DNA of 64,000 nt from Chamaea fasciata (lineage: Eukaryota > Chordata > Aves > Passeriformes > Sylviidae). The position numbers and the translations under genes are program-made. The stretch lies in assembly GCA_029207755.1 (NCBI GenBank), contig JARCOQ010000002.1, forward strand, positions 9,687,156 to 9,751,155. The letters are read 5' to 3'. Each line of letters starts with the position of its first letter. Position 1 is the first letter of the stretch. Under the pieces are notes generated by a model. The model made no database searches, was not told where the DNA came from, and saw only the letters and a program-made list of their open reading frames with translations. Below, one piece after another: positions 35,311-48,862 of this stretch.

Positions 35311-37383
35311 AGAAAATCTGCTGTGCTTTTTTTCAATCAGAAAATGTTGGCTTTGTGTTTAAAATTTTTGTAGTATATATTATATACTATTCCTGAGTTT
35401 TTTAGCATGTTTTCTTACTGCAAGAAATATGAAATGCAGCAAGACTTTGTTGCCAGAGTTTTTGCAGAGAACAGCAGAGAGCTGTTTGAGGAACCATTCT
35501 GAGCTGCAAGGCAATGTATGAACTTACTGCATTGAGGTTTTGAAGGGGAAATGTTTCGAGGGCACGAAGGGAAGGTGCCCGACTGCTCTGCCATCACAGG
35601 GCTTTGGTTGAACGGTGTGGGAGGGTTGCAGGTACTGCCCCAAGTATCACATGGGCAGAGAAATTGTTTCAGCTCCACTTGGGAACCCCAGGGCTGCTGG
35701 TGGAGCAGACGTGGGAAGGAAAAAGGAGGGTAACGAGCAGTATCCAGTATTAGTGGAGAAAAAACCCAAGGGAAAATATTTTTGTTGATGCTTGCTTAAA
35801 CAGAGCTGTTTCTTAGAGGAGGATGTCTTCAGTGTCACGGCATGTTGGATATGGCTTTTGGTTTACACTGGTGTGAGCTGCAGAGTTGAAATTATTATTG
35901 CTTCGTTGTTCAACAAAGATGGAGCTGCCCTTTGAAAAGAACCTGCTAATGCAAGCTTGTAATTTCAATTTTTCACGCATCTTTCATTCTGTGTTTCACT
36001 AAAAATCTAATCTACCCAATCGTTGCTTTAGGCTAATAGCCTGTAATACAGTATAGTGTCACAAATGTCAAACTTAATGAAAAAAAAAAAGGGGAGGAAT
36101 CGTAAATGCTCACTGAAATCACTTCTTTGAGTTCTTTTTTCCAGAAGATCTAGGTTTTGTGGAATATTTACTAATCAGATCTGAAATAAAAAAAGGAAAG
36201 CTGTACAGCCATGAGACTCTTCCATGGCTAAGGTATGAATTAAAGCTATAAATCTATTAAATGTATTTTTAAGAAATCATTGACATAAAACTTAGTAGAA
36301 GGTTTTATGCTATGCATGTCAGGTATATTTTGCTGTATCCCTGTTGAGACTTGTACTTGACCTTATTAAAACAAAAACCTGAAATTTTTCTCCATCTCTT
36401 GGGCAAGGTGGTCGAATTCTTTGCTTTTAAAGCACTTTAAAATTTCTGTTGGAAATTTAGAAGGGGAGAAGGAGTAGATTCTAGAGTATTCATGCTATTT
36501 AATTGCAATGAATAGTTTAATTACCCAGCTCAGCCGTGTATGACAAACCCCTGAAGTCTCTGAGGTGCTGTGATGGTCCATGTGAGATGAAACACCTGCA
36601 TGCCAATAGTTGGGTCGATTTGCATAACTCCCTTAAACAGAGAGGCCATGGAAAATCAGCAGCAGTGGTTTAGCAAGTCTTTGTGTTCATTGCTGTCCTT
36701 CCATCTCTCCCATTAATATTTGTTTTGTTTTTCTCCTTCATGCTACAGCAGTAATGCTGATGATGCAACCCCAGACAGTCATTTCTATGTAATAGCTTTG
36801 GGCATGAAATGCTTGATTTGCACTCCTGAGCAGCTACCATGGGCTCTGCTCTCCAGGTTTGGATGGATGAGGCATCAAGGAAATGAGGAATTTTCATAAA
36901 CTTAAGGGTGGAGGATGTAATGCACAGAGTAAAAAAAGGGAATAGAGCAAATGAGTAATGCCACCATGGTGCAACTGAAAACAGGAGTAAGAAACTTTCT
37001 GCTCAAGCTAAGAGATTTATTCTATTCTACTCTTGGAGAAAAATAAGCAGGAGTGTAATACAAAAAAAAGAAAAAAAAAAGAAACAGGATATTCTTAGTC
37101 TACCCTACTATATCTAAACTCTTAAAAAACCAAAAGAAACAGACTGTACAAATAAATAAAGAATAATTTTTATCTTCTGGACAAGGACTGTCTGGACTCA
37201 TGGGAGCTTTCTCCTTAGTTATTTAGGTAGTAGATGCAGAAGAGATTATTATATGCCAATATATTAAATATTCTACTTTTGAAAACTCTCAGAAAGGTCA
37301 AGAATTATAGCATTGACAGTTCTGTTTTTTCTTTCATTTAGAATTTCACAACTTCCTCCCCTTTCCCCCTTCTGCATATGTGT

Positions 37384-37532
37384 TCAAGAGATTTTAAAAC
37401 TTTCCTTTAAATCCTCTGTAATGGTCTTAGCTAATACAATAAATGTCAAGTATCTTTGAAAAAGTTCTGAAAAACTTGTGTCACAAAATGAATCTGGGGC
37501 TGAGCCATTTGAATCTTCTTTTGTTTGTGTAA
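37384..37532 (-). other. Candidate terminal exon (speculative)
   Basis: On the minus strand a T-rich tract (TGGATTTTTTTCCACTGAAG) runs into TTTCAG, a good acceptor ending at 37533. The following 149 bp are open to a TGA at 37384-37386 and read TQTKEDSNGSAPDSF through FQRYLTFIVLAKTITEDLKE. The peptide mixes acidic/serine-rich and amphipathic parts and has no motif I recognise. No clear poly(A) signal follows. Chance is a realistic explanation in such AT-rich DNA. Confidence 0.13.
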
Positions 37533-39780
37533 CTGAAACTTCAGTGGAAAAAAATCCATGAATAAAAATTAAATTTGCTGTTGCAATACATAAAATCATT
37601 TGACCTTGGTGAAAATTAGTCCATGTGCAGAGGAAAGAGCACCTGTCATTTTGCTTGGGGGTCAGAAATAAGGCACGGTAACTAAGAGTGTGCTAGTAAA
37701 ATACGTAACTGCCTCTGTGCCACTCTACTCCAACACCAATAGCTTACAAAATGTGCTGTATCCCCAAAATGCCCGAATCAGCATTCAGCAAAATTTAGTT
37801 AGATTTGCTCTATTGTTTTCAATTTTTTTTGCCAAAAAGTAAAGGGCGGTATTTTGAAGAACAGAAATAAGTGAAAATGTTCAGTATATAAATTCAAGCC
37901 ATGGGAGTAGCACAATATACAGAGACCAGTAATGCCAGTATTCTCCACTGATGGCATTTCCAAATACACTTTGTTTTTCATTTAACAAGGCCTGAAAATT
38001 ACTCTATTTTCACTATACTTGGAAGCAATATCCAGACTTTGGTCCTGAGCTTTGTTTAATGAGCTTATCTCCACCCCCCCATCCCCATCATTAGTTCATC
38101 ACTAATTGGGAGAGTTGTGAAAAAGTCAGTGATGAGGTTATTCTTAACCATCTGCCCAAAGTGTCTCTTCCCTGGAAGTGCACACATGCATGCACTGAGA
38201 CACACACCACAGGGTCACTGTCCTTCTATAACAAGCTACTTAGGCGCAACTGAATGAACAGGATTAACTGCATTTCTCTGCAGACATTTGTTCATGCTTG
38301 AAGTTAGATGCAAACTCAACTCATATCTTTATTAATTTAATTCAGTACTGCTGGGTTTCCACAGTGAAAAGCTTTTGTTTGCTTTAAAGTGGAGCTGGCT
38401 GCATTTCCTGTAATAATAATAATAAATTTAAAAAAAAAGGTTGTTTTGGTTAAAGGGCACACTTTTGAGTAGGATTTTTTTGGGGGGGACTATTGTTCCA
38501 CCAGTGTTGCCTCATCATGTGAAGGTATCCCACCTTCATAACCAACAGGCATTCACCTGTTAAATAACTAAGTTTATGGTCAGTAACCTACCAAGCAAAT
38601 TGCCTGGTTTTCAGTTTTAAATGACAGATTTCTCTTCGGCCTTTGCTGTAAAGGAGGGGGTTGTTGGAATAATTTCTACATCTTTCAGTATATTCAATTG
38701 TTAGCAGCGTTGCTCAGATACCACTTTACAGCGTTACAGCAGTATCAAAATGTTATATTCATTAAGAAGTGCTTAATAAATCCCTTTGACTTCAGGGAAA
38801 GTCAGGGTGATTTTGCATCTGTGGCAAACTGGCTTTAAAACATCCTTATAGCTGTGTATCTGTGTGTGGGATGTCAGAAGCCAAATCCATGCCAAGTCCA
38901 TGAATCATTAGATGATGGTATTTTAATAATCAGTACATGAGCATTTCTACATGAAATGCATGTTTTAAGTGAAATCTATATATCAGAGTCTATTATAGAA
39001 CACCAAAGAAGGAAAAAAAAATTGGTTACTGTGGGGTTTTTAAGTTGCTTGTTTGAGAAATTGTGGTCTAAAATGAAGAGCCTCTTTTCCAGTATAGTTC
39101 TTTGTAGCAGGAATGGGAAAAAAAATAATGAAAGAACTGGGAGGTTCATGTTTTGACTGAGCCAAAACTTTCATGTTTTTCTTAACAGCAATAAAAACCC
39201 CCCAAACTAGTGGGAATAAAAATGAATTTGATCCTAAATCAAAATTTTAATATTTACTTTGAAGACTTATCTTTTAAAATTTAAGAAAACTTCAAAAGAA
39301 AGTTTTATTTTAAAAATATGTTTGTCATTTTCTCTACGTTGGTTTAAAAAGTTGATATGAAAGGTTAAAAGCAAGAGGTAACTTTCTGTTTATTAAGGAT
39401 AACTTAATTCTCATCAGAATTATCTTAGTCTCAGGAGACAAATATAGTTATTGCTGAATTCCTGTCCGTACAGTTCTTGAAGAATGTTGATACTATTCAA
39501 TTTATTCATAGTCCTTTCTAGTTCTTTATGGAATTTCTTTCAAGTATAATCAAATATATATGATGACACCATACACAAATCCGTTGCAACATAGAAAAAA
39601 CCTGAAAATAGAAATAACTAATTCTTCAAATTTTCCCCAGATGTGAACAGGGGTAACAGAACAGTTAAACTGTGATATCAATAATGCATCCAAAAAAAGA
39701 ATCAATCAGTAATTGATCAGCACAGGTATGTTTGTATGTATATTGTCAGTGTTTCTATTGAAAAATGAAACTGTGTGTGT

Positions 39781-39805
39781 AGATATATCTATCTATATCT
39801 ATATC
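39781..39805 (+). repeat. Imperfect ATCT/AT microsatellite
   Basis: AGATATATCTATCTATATCT followed by ATATC: a short interrupted tetranucleotide repeat. Confidence 0.8.
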
Positions 39806-39930
39806 CTTACTCTGGGAGTGCATTTTTGTGCTGCAGCCATTGTGTTCTTGGGAAGAACATCTGAAATTAGGTTTGCAGCTATGGATGTATTCAAAATCTG
39901 AGCTAAGAATATAGTTTTCCTTCTCGACTT

Positions 39931-39990
39931 AAAAAAAATACCCAAACAACAACAAAACAAACCTCAAACAAACCAAAACACCATAAAACA
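39931..39990 (-). repeat. AAAC/CCAAA-rich low-complexity tract
   Basis: The tract is almost entirely A and C (CCCAAACAACAACAAAACAA and so on), the complement of the GTTT-rich tracts and so the same class on the other strand. Confidence 0.85.
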
Positions 39991-42900
39991 AGTAAAGGAA
40001 AGGTCAAAACAGTTAGTGTTATTGTTTATAAAGTACTAATTAAGTTTCCTTTTAAAGATGGACTCAAATACTGCTTCAGAGTGTCTTCAGTCATTTTTCT
40101 GAAATCACTGTTGCAAAGACGTAGATGTTTCCTACTGGTTCTTCTGTTGAAAAATATTTTTGAGTTAATTCTTACAGAAGAGTGGGATTTATTCTTACAC
40201 CTGAATTAAGTTTCAGCCTGAAGAAGAGGGAAGTTACTTTACTGTCTAAAGTACAAGATGCAGAATGTAGGCTCCGTTTTTTTGGTTTTTTAATATCAAC
40301 TTACATGATACAGTTTGACTTGATAGTCATGCCAACAAGATGCCATTTATAGCTATTTAGCCGTCACTTTACAATACTAAAATCTTTGAATAGAACCACA
40401 TAATTTCAAGAAGAAAGGCTCAGAAGTGCCGTGGCGTGTTCTTTTCACTGTGTATGATGCATAAAATGCCAAACTATAAATTTTTACGTATTATAAAGTA
40501 TATGTTATGAAGTACAAATTATATTTGCAATTTGGTGTATAAGTATCATGATGTGGGTCGGTTCTGGAGGATAGGAGTGTTGCATTTTTTTATTTGGTTC
40601 AGTGGTGATCACTGAGTGGGGGACTTGAGGTGAGGATAAGATGCTGCAATGCCTTTGTGTGTTTTGGGGTGTTGGAGATTTGGTTGAGGTCTTCTTAGCC
40701 TTGGATCAATTGTCCTGCAAAAGTGTTGGCAGAATATGAGTTTAAAGGCAGGCTGAGATGTGTTACATGAAATTGCAAGTAATTTTACTGCTAATGAAAT
40801 TAATTATCAAATCCAGTGGTTTTGAAATTCTGTTCTTCTGTTGATTTCAAGGACATTAGTGGGATACTGTATTCAAAAAAAAAAAAAAAAACAAACCTGG
40901 AAACAAACCCACAATATATTTAGGTGCTTTTCACTTTTAAGGATAAACTATTTTGTAAGATGAGGGATTAACACAAAAATTTCTTTATTTCTCTCAGGTC
41001 TTCATTTGTATCGTCTAAAAGAGAAAGCATTAGAAATTTATTATAATTGTGAAAAGGCATTAAATAACCTGTAATGTCTCTCTTCCATTACAATAATTCT
41101 ATTTATCTCTTTCAACTGTGTTTAAACCAGAAATTTAATTTTTTAATAAGTAAATAAACATAGTTTTTTTAAGATTTGTAACTTTTTGGGTGCTGTTGTG
41201 TTTGATGCAACATATTTCAAGCCGTTTTAAAAGGCTTGGGGTTTTTAAATTTTTATTTTTCAGACAGTGCTTTCAAAAATACATGTAACATGCCCAAATG
41301 CACATAAGAAATGGATGAGAGATATTTTTACTTTTTAATGAGGATGGGCTGTGAAATATTTATACTTAAAGTTTTTATACCAGTCCTGCAAAATGTGGTT
41401 TATTTGGTTATTTTTTACTCTTATCAAATATGCAATGCACTAAATTTTTGGTGTCAGGAATTATAAAAGACCAGAGATCATTCAATTGACAAAAATGGCA
41501 AACTACAGGTTTTGGGAAATCTTCAGTTCTGGGGGAAATAATCTTCTTTACAAGAAAAATGGAACTTGTTCCGGGAAGAATGATCCAATTGTTTCTTCTC
41601 TTCTCAAGTTCCACTGTTTGATACTTTAGGTGATCTTAAGAAATTAAAGTCTGTATATACAGCATTAGAATTAGGGAAAAAATATAGTACAAGAACTTTA
41701 GAAAGCCAGTTGACTGGGGCTTGTGTGTGGGGGGAAGTTTTAGAATAAGTGAAGAAACTCAGGATTTTTGTCACATTCTCAATTTTATTCAGTCAGCTTC
41801 CCAAGTCTGGTATGTTATGGCTTCTCTGCTGTTACTATTTATTTATACATTGTTTGATAAGCATAACAGTTAGCTAAAAGTTGCCTGAGGATTAACCTGA
41901 CACACAGAGAAAGCATAAGTAGGCTATAGGATAAAAAACCATTTTATGTGCTCTAACATTACATATGTATAAACAAAATCTGTGGTTCTGTAACACATCC
42001 ATGAACCTAAATAGTCAGCACAGCATTTAATCATGGAGGCTAATTTTTTTCCTCATAACAGCATGCTGTTTTGTATGAATTCTCATTCTCTCTGTGACCA
42101 ATGCATGCACTGGTCATTCTTTTTTTGGAGACTTAACAGAGATAAAAAGGGTGTTGCTGAGATAGACAAAAATGAAAAGTGTTAGAAAAATATGTGGAAT
42201 TTCAGGGCTATAGAACAGCCTCTCTAAACTCCAGGAAGATTGAAGTTGAAGAAGAAATATAAATCCTAATCTGGTTTCATCCCAACATTTCCTGTCTATG
42301 GTAAAACACTGAGAAGCATTTCAAAATAATGTTTTAGTCTTGTGGCTGCCCTCTAATCTCCTAAAGATGAATCATGAACATTTGTAGCTCTTGCTAAAAT
42401 TTAAGTATTGGTGCAATTTTGTTCAACAAAGAAATAGTTTGGGCATTTTCTTCTGGTTGCAGATAGTTTAGAAATAGCATGTTCAGGCTCCATTCTTCCT
42501 GTACCTCACGTTTGCTTATAAAAAAAGAGTATAGAGCAATTTTAAACAACGAATTCATAAAATCTCTTGGACACTTTTAATACTCTGTCGTCTCTACCTC
42601 CTGTTTTCTTTTTTGTGTGTTTGTTCTTTTCATCCCGCGTATCCTACAGGTCAAGCTACATTAGAGTGTCTGCTAGGAAACATCAGAAGAGAAATCCTGA
42701 ATGCTTGTTGAGTCAGATTAAAGATTGTTTCAGTGGGGCTGCAGCAGCCTCAGGTCAGCTCCTCCTGATGAGATTTCTGGGATGGTTCTGAGCTTGCTGT
42801 GTGCTCTCGTTAAACCCGCTGTGCTGACACGGTGTGGTGGGCAGAATGGAAATGTGGGTGGGTGAGAGCCACCACAGCTGGGTTTTGTCTGAAATTCAGT

Positions 42901-44843
42901 TCAGCTGACCCTGGTCTTCACTCCTGCATTCGTGAGTGTCTGGGCAGCATTGACAGAGGCTGTGGCCATTGGGTTTGTTTGGCCAGGAGCTGCTTGCTCT
43001 GGCTCCCGGATAGAGCAGCTTTATCTTGTTTTAGCTGACAACTTTCTCTGTGCTTGCGTGATCAGAGTAATTAACTGGGTGCCTGCTTCAGAGTTTCAAG
43101 ACACTCTCTTGGAGTTTAGCTATTTTTAAATTTGAGAACTAGCAGAGGGACAAAATACCAGAAGAAAGTGGTGTGGTTACTGCTCTGAGTTGCCACATCA
43201 GTTGTCATGGTCATCATCATCTGGTAGTGTGTGGTTTCCAGGTTCTGTGAAAGCATTTTCATGTGGGGCCCTAAAGTCAGCACCACATGAACTAAGATAT
43301 AAGATATAATCCTAACAGAAGAGTATATGATAATGTATCTAATTATGTCAGTAGTGTTGTCTGTAAGAGAACTCACAAGGAGTCTTGTTTTCTATGTACA
43401 TTTTTTTAATGTAAAAATTATTTCTAAAATGAAATGTCACAGTTTTATAAATCAGGGATAGCCACTTTGTAGGATTAGCAGGGTATGCGGAGAGAATTTT
43501 TACATCAAAGGAGAAAAAAAAAGTGTCTTCTCTTAGTAGCTATCTTCATGAAATAAAATTCAGTATTTCAACCAGTCTGGTTTCGAACTACACCCACTCA
43601 AGCTATGCCCCATAGCCTAATAAATCATTTTCTGTGGGGGTTTGCTGGATAGGGTTTTTTTTTTTGAGTGGGGACATGTTTTGTGTCTTTTGTGGGGGAA
43701 GATTTTTACACGTATAAAGTATGTCTTAAATCAGTTTTGCATAGGAAGGAAACCTGGGGTACACAGAAACCTGCAAGTCCTGACAGAATCAAATCAGCTG
43801 TCTGGCTGACATTCGAAGTGAAGATTAACACTTTTGTTTGCCGTGAAATAATTGTGTTACTTGCAGAAAAGGAATTTTACTGCTTGCATCTCAAAATGAG
43901 ATACAGTACATATTGTAGTGCTAAGCTATGTTTATTTTTCATTCCAAAATTTAAAATGGAAAGCATTTGTAATAGTTAAGCATCAGAACGCTTACAGATG
44001 CTGCACTTTCAGATCTTGTCTTTTCTCAGTAGGCTGGCATCAATGGAAAATCCCACAGATCTCTGTCAAAATGAAACTTTCATTTGGGACATGAGTCATT
44101 ATCAGCCAAGGATCTTTATAGCCTTTGGATAGTTTGCAGTCATTTGGGTCTGCAGTCTTAGCTTTACATTACTCAATGTCATACATATATTATTTAACAT
44201 ATACCAAACAATCAACTTTCTACATTAATTCTTTGCTCTCCCTAGCTTCTCATTTTCTCTGAAAACAAAGCATTGCAGGGAAAGTCTTCGAGATAAGAAA
44301 AATAACTGTTTGGGAGAAGTGATGCCAGGTAAGGCCAAAAGTGTCTTCAGGCTAACAGTATTGATTAGCATTTTTAGAGTTTGATAGATCATAGTTAAAC
44401 TTTTTTTTTTTTTTTTTCTTTTTAGGACAAATCCTCTGATTTAACATGACAGCCACATTATTAATTAACAGAAATTGGAATGAGCGACTTCAACTAACTG
44501 CTAGATGCATAATTTATTAATTTATATACAGTATAAATAGTTCTGAGTGTATGCCAAAGGAATTAATAATCATAGGAATAATATCACGGAACATTCATAT
44601 CAAAGAGACATGGTAATACTTCATTACAGTGTTTGAATTAATGTGAAAAATTAACATCCTCATTGTATGCTATGTTTATTATAATTTAGAGAGAAACTGA
44701 TAGCGTTACAGACCTGAAATCAGGAGACTGCAAGTCTGGAAAACACACACAAATTTAAAGGTTGCCTTTTACTTTGCAATTGTGGAATATCTGTAGTGAA
44801 AGGAAGCCTAACATTTTGTTCTTTGGTTGGATGCCTGATGATT

Positions 44844-44890
44844 AAAACAAAAAAAAACCCCAAAACCAAACCAAAAAACAAACCCAAACC
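44844..44890 (-). repeat. AAAC/CCAAA-rich low-complexity tract
   Basis: The tract contains only A and C (CCCCAAAACCAAACCAAAAA and so on), the same class as 39931-39990. Confidence 0.85.
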
Positions 44891-46365
44891 TGCAATGGAT
44901 GACCTGTATTTTCCCTTATTGAGCTCCTACATGTCTCATAACTTTATGGGTACTAGGGAGGAAAGTTAATATTTTGCCACACATGCTTAGTTGATAATTA
45001 TGCTAATAATATTTGTTATTTAACGGGGAGTGATTAGCATATTTTTCTTGTGTTTTGCATTCGCTGATGTTTGAATCTGTGACACTTGAATATTCTAGTG
45101 AGTTCTGGTTGTTAATTTCTGCTGTCCAGAATCAAATAACTCACTTTTGAAGTACTTTGCCCATTTAATTATTATTTCTTCAAGTAGACTACATGTAGAA
45201 ACAGGGCATGTTGAAGGCAGACATCACCTGGGCTTCTGCTTGGTGTTTTCTTATATTAAATCATTCTTTTGTTCTCCTTTGATGGTGCACAAAAACTTTT
45301 CACATTCTGATTTTGTCTGCTCTGCCTCTGGGCTCCCTAATTTGGCCACACCAGAAGCCACACAATAGAGTTGAGACAATATATTAAAGTTGTGTTTTAT
45401 CAGCATCAGAAATAATGACAACTAGTGGCTGCCAGAGCAGTCCTAGGAAGGTTATGAACTATCTGTGGTCAGAACAAAGTCAGTATATGATGGTACATTG
45501 AAAATCTACTTTTCAGAAGTCACGTGCATGTTACTTTTCCATCTGTTATCTAGTGGATGGGTGAGGTATATTTGGAAGAATGGACTTCAAAGTTTTTATA
45601 TTGAGTTTCTAAGAAAATCCTGTTGTAAGGTATCTATGCAATCTTCTTCTTTCTCAAAGACTTGAGATATCCACCATTAGTAGGTAGATTTTAATTTTCA
45701 AATGCCATTTCTCCTGCAGAGCATGACTTTTACCTTTTCTCCTATTATGCTGTGATTTTACTGTGCTTTTTTATAAATTTTAGTTTCTCTCTATAGATTA
45801 ATTAATTTTGTTTCAGCCATATTTAATGCTGTATTTTAGCTGCACTATTTCCTTAGTATTAATTAAATCCTTGCGTGAAGTGTAATTGTAGCAAATTTTC
45901 ATTTGAAGTTTGTGAGTTTCCAAGAGTAGCAAATACAATAGCTTTTGTTAGTTGGCTGTCTCTTAAATTCCCTCAGACTGACAACATTAGAACACCAAAG
46001 TCCTACAATTTTAAAGAAGAATTAAAAAAAAATAGTAATTCTTAATAAAGAATCATGTGTGGCTTTTTCAGAGGTCTGGTACTTCTGAAGCTGACAGAAA
46101 TAAAGAGAGAGGTAAGGGCATTCAGAAGGCAGCAATCTATTGCTCAGCCAAGTCAAGAGCCAGGGCAGCACACAGGGTGATGCTCCTCTGCATGGCTCAC
46201 TCAAACCTAATTATTAAATCATCAACAGCTTTGCAATTAAAAAGACTTCTAATAAACCTTTTGCTTAGTTAATCTTCATCTAGTAAAGAACAATGCTGAA
46301 GATTGCACAGTCCTTCTAACCTCCCTCATATGGTCGATTTGTTTGTCTTATTCCTTCTGATAATC

Positions 46366-46782
46366 TCAGAATCATGGAGCATCAGACTTAGAGCATCATC
46401 TGCTCCAGTGTTTCTTGGCAAAGGCTCTGTCTAGACAACGTTGGCTCAGCCCCTTGTCCAGCTGGATTTGGAGGCTTTGACAATGGGGGATCCAGCATTT
46501 CCCTGGGGAGATTTTTGCAGTGGCTGATTTGACACTTTTTTGAATAATTGGCGTCTTGTGCCCAACTGGAATCTCCCCAGAGGTAACTCGCACCCATTAC
46601 CCTTCATCTTCTCCATGGGACTCCCTGTAAAAATGGGATTTCCATCTTTTCAGGCACTCTTTGAACATGGTGCCAAGGTCTCCTCTAAGCCCTCTTGAGT
46701 CAAGGCTGATCAAACCCAGTTCTCTCACTCTCTCACATGCCAGGCTTCCCAAGCCTTTGCTCATCTTTGTGACTGTTCTTTT
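46366..46782 (-). mobile_element. CR1 LINE 3' region (about 415 bp), antisense, old
   Basis: Plus-strand order: a degenerate terminus CAGAATCATGGAGCATCAGA, then GCTCAGCCCCTTGTCCAGCT, CACCCATTACCCTTCATCTT, AAGGTCTCCTCTAAGCCCTC, GGCTGATCAAACCCAGTTCT, CTCTCACTCTCTCACATGCC and TTGCTCATCTTTGTGACTGT. The later words correspond to the CR1 antisense series 'AAGGTCTCC..GAGCC', 'GGCTGAACAACCCCAACTCTCTCAGCC' and 'CATCTTTGTGGC'. The copy extends further 5' than the others here but is strongly diverged. Boundaries are approximate. Confidence 0.88.
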
Positions 46783-47187
46783 ATCTTTGTAATAATGTTA
46801 TTTTATTATGATCAGGAGTATGATTTTATTTTTGCTCTATAGCAATGGTTTGACTGAGCCTTCAGCAAAATGCTTTGAGTGTTTTCCATGGCTTTATGTT
46901 ACATTGCAATTACTCATTTTGTTCTGATGAGTATTTTGAAGTTGTGAATATCAGGTTTATAAGTGAACATTGCAATTAGGTTTATAATTTCCAAGGGAAA
47001 ATGGAAATGTTTCCAGTACTACTTCAGTCTTCTTTTAAGATCAAAATATTTAGTCCCAAAGTTAAGAAGCTATGCTTTTGAAGTTGAAATTTCAAACTAA
47101 ATGCCAAAGTTCAAGGAAAATACCACTTGGGTAGGGAGCAAAACATTCTCAAAGTGCTTATAAAATAGAGTGTTTTGTATATATATT

Positions 47188-47214
47188 AATACACTGTATA
47201 AAATACAGTGTATT
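47188..47214. repeat. Perfect inverted repeat, 12-bp arms, 3-base loop
   Basis: AATACACTGTAT (47188-47199) and ATACAGTGTATT (47203-47214) are exact reverse complements around AAA. It sits in AT-rich DNA next to a TATATATTA stretch. Confidence 0.93.
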
Positions 47215-48717
47215 GTATCAAGGAAAAACAAACCACAAACATGAGTGATTGTCTTCCTCACATCTTAAAAGAGATATTTAATGAAATATATTTTTGAAAT
47301 TTCTATAATATGTAAGATAAATTTTTCTATTACCACTTGTAGAAATAAGTATTATTTTGGGGTTTCTCTCTTGTTCTTTTTTTCAGTTGTAAAGAACTTG
47401 AGCTTTACCTCTTCTTCAGTGTGTTCTGTGCTACTTTTAGACAGATAATCACAGAAACAATTAGGATGTTGTCCTGAGGCTCCTGTACTGCAGGTGCAAC
47501 TGTGTGATTGCTGTTTTGTAATTACTGTATAATTCTAACCACGCATATGCATCAGATAAATTGTACAGTGTACTTCAAATAAGTGAAAGCCCCTTTTCAA
47601 GCTCAAGTAAGTACTTAATAATTTAGGTTACTCTGTTATTAAGTCTCAGATCTACTCTTTGGTATGTTATTTCATTTGTGAGTCTCAGGTAATGGAGAAT
47701 GTCATGCGATTGGTTAAATTGTTGCAGAAAACTGTTGAATAACAGTTCTGATTAAAACATTGAAATTAAAATTCCTTGAAATATGCAAAAAAGCTTTAAA
47801 TTATTACAGAAGCATTGCCAACTTTAGTATTTTTGTTTTTGAAGTCTTTGAAGTCTGACTTTGCAGAACAGATTGTAAATCCCTGGCCCATTACACACCT
47901 GCAGAGATTCTGGTGTTTTATTTCTCTTGGGTGAAACAGCAGAAGCCCAAACCATGTTAATCACTGTCAGAACCAGTTGTATAAAATGCCAAAATGCAAT
48001 GAACCAGGAATTTTATAATAAATATGACAATACAGTTTAAAGTGTTGTTTTGTTAGGCTTGCAATTTGTTGTAATTTATCACCTATGATAGTACTGGAGG
48101 GGGAAAATATCTGGGACTTTCAAGAGATCCTTTCACTTGGAAGAAATGGTCCTGTATCTGAATGCTGTTTTAAAGATGAAGTAAAAAAGGAAGTGCGGCT
48201 ATGGGATATGTAACACATGTACTTTAAATGCATATAATTGAAATGCACTACAATTACCTGTTAATATCTATTTAACACATGGGTTTTATTTGAGATAAGA
48301 TAGATAAGTTGCATCTTGTTTATTGAAAGAGGCCTATATTCTATTATCTTTTTAAACAATCAGCAGCTTTACCATATGAGAATATTGGATTTTATATTAC
48401 AGAAATGACACTACTAAAAGCTGAAGAGAGGAATGGTTTTCAGCTACATGAACAGAATCTTCTATCTTTTCTAGTTTCAGTATCTGTACTGCTCTATTAA
48501 GTGAATTATTTTATCAAAAGTTACTTATTAATGTACTTTTGGAGCAAATTTATAAAATTCTTTTCAGAAGATTTTTCTGGAAAAGAAATTGGTCCATTTT
48601 AGCTGCCTTGACAGGCAGTGACAGTGTTGTTCTAAAACAGAATAGGATTGTTTTCTATTACACTGCCTTACATACAAGTACAGTTCTTATCCTCTGGCCT
48701 GGTGAGTTCCTGAGTTG

Positions 48718-48756
48718 CCCAGGGGTTTACCCAGGGGTAAGTTATCCAGGGGTGAC
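48718..48756 (+). repeat. Three CCAGGGGT words in tandem
   Basis: CCCAGGGGTTTA, CCCAGGGGTAAGTTAT and CCAGGGGTGACA follow each other at about 13-15-bp spacing. A tiny local tandem repeat; in translation it gives a PGVxPGVSYPGV string within a chance frame. Confidence 0.7.
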
Positions 48757-48862
48757 AGATCCCTCTAAAACAGATTTAATTGAAAATACAGATGCATTAT
48801 GGCTGATTCTAACAATTTAGATTTGGATTCTGGTCTTTAACACGTTTATGCAGATGTTTAAC

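Larger units (their letters stand above)
33406..46365. other. Non-genic unique DNA with candidate minus-strand exons
   Basis: No recognised gene. Candidate exons at 33651-33824 and 37384-37532 are listed separately. The plus-strand frame 43668-43979 (103 codons) has no domain and I regard it as chance. Simple sequence includes an A17 run (40875-40891), ATCT repeats (39781-39805), A/C-rich tracts (39931-39990, 44844-44890) and T17 at 44401-44417. Confidence 0.5.

Noticed and set aside
43668..43979. 103-codon plus-strand frame
   Set aside because: No domain, no ATG context or splice signals of note; single chance frame in AT-rich DNA.
44401..44426. T17-CTTTTTAG resembling a splice acceptor
   Set aside because: No open frame of useful length follows, so there is nothing to support an exon.
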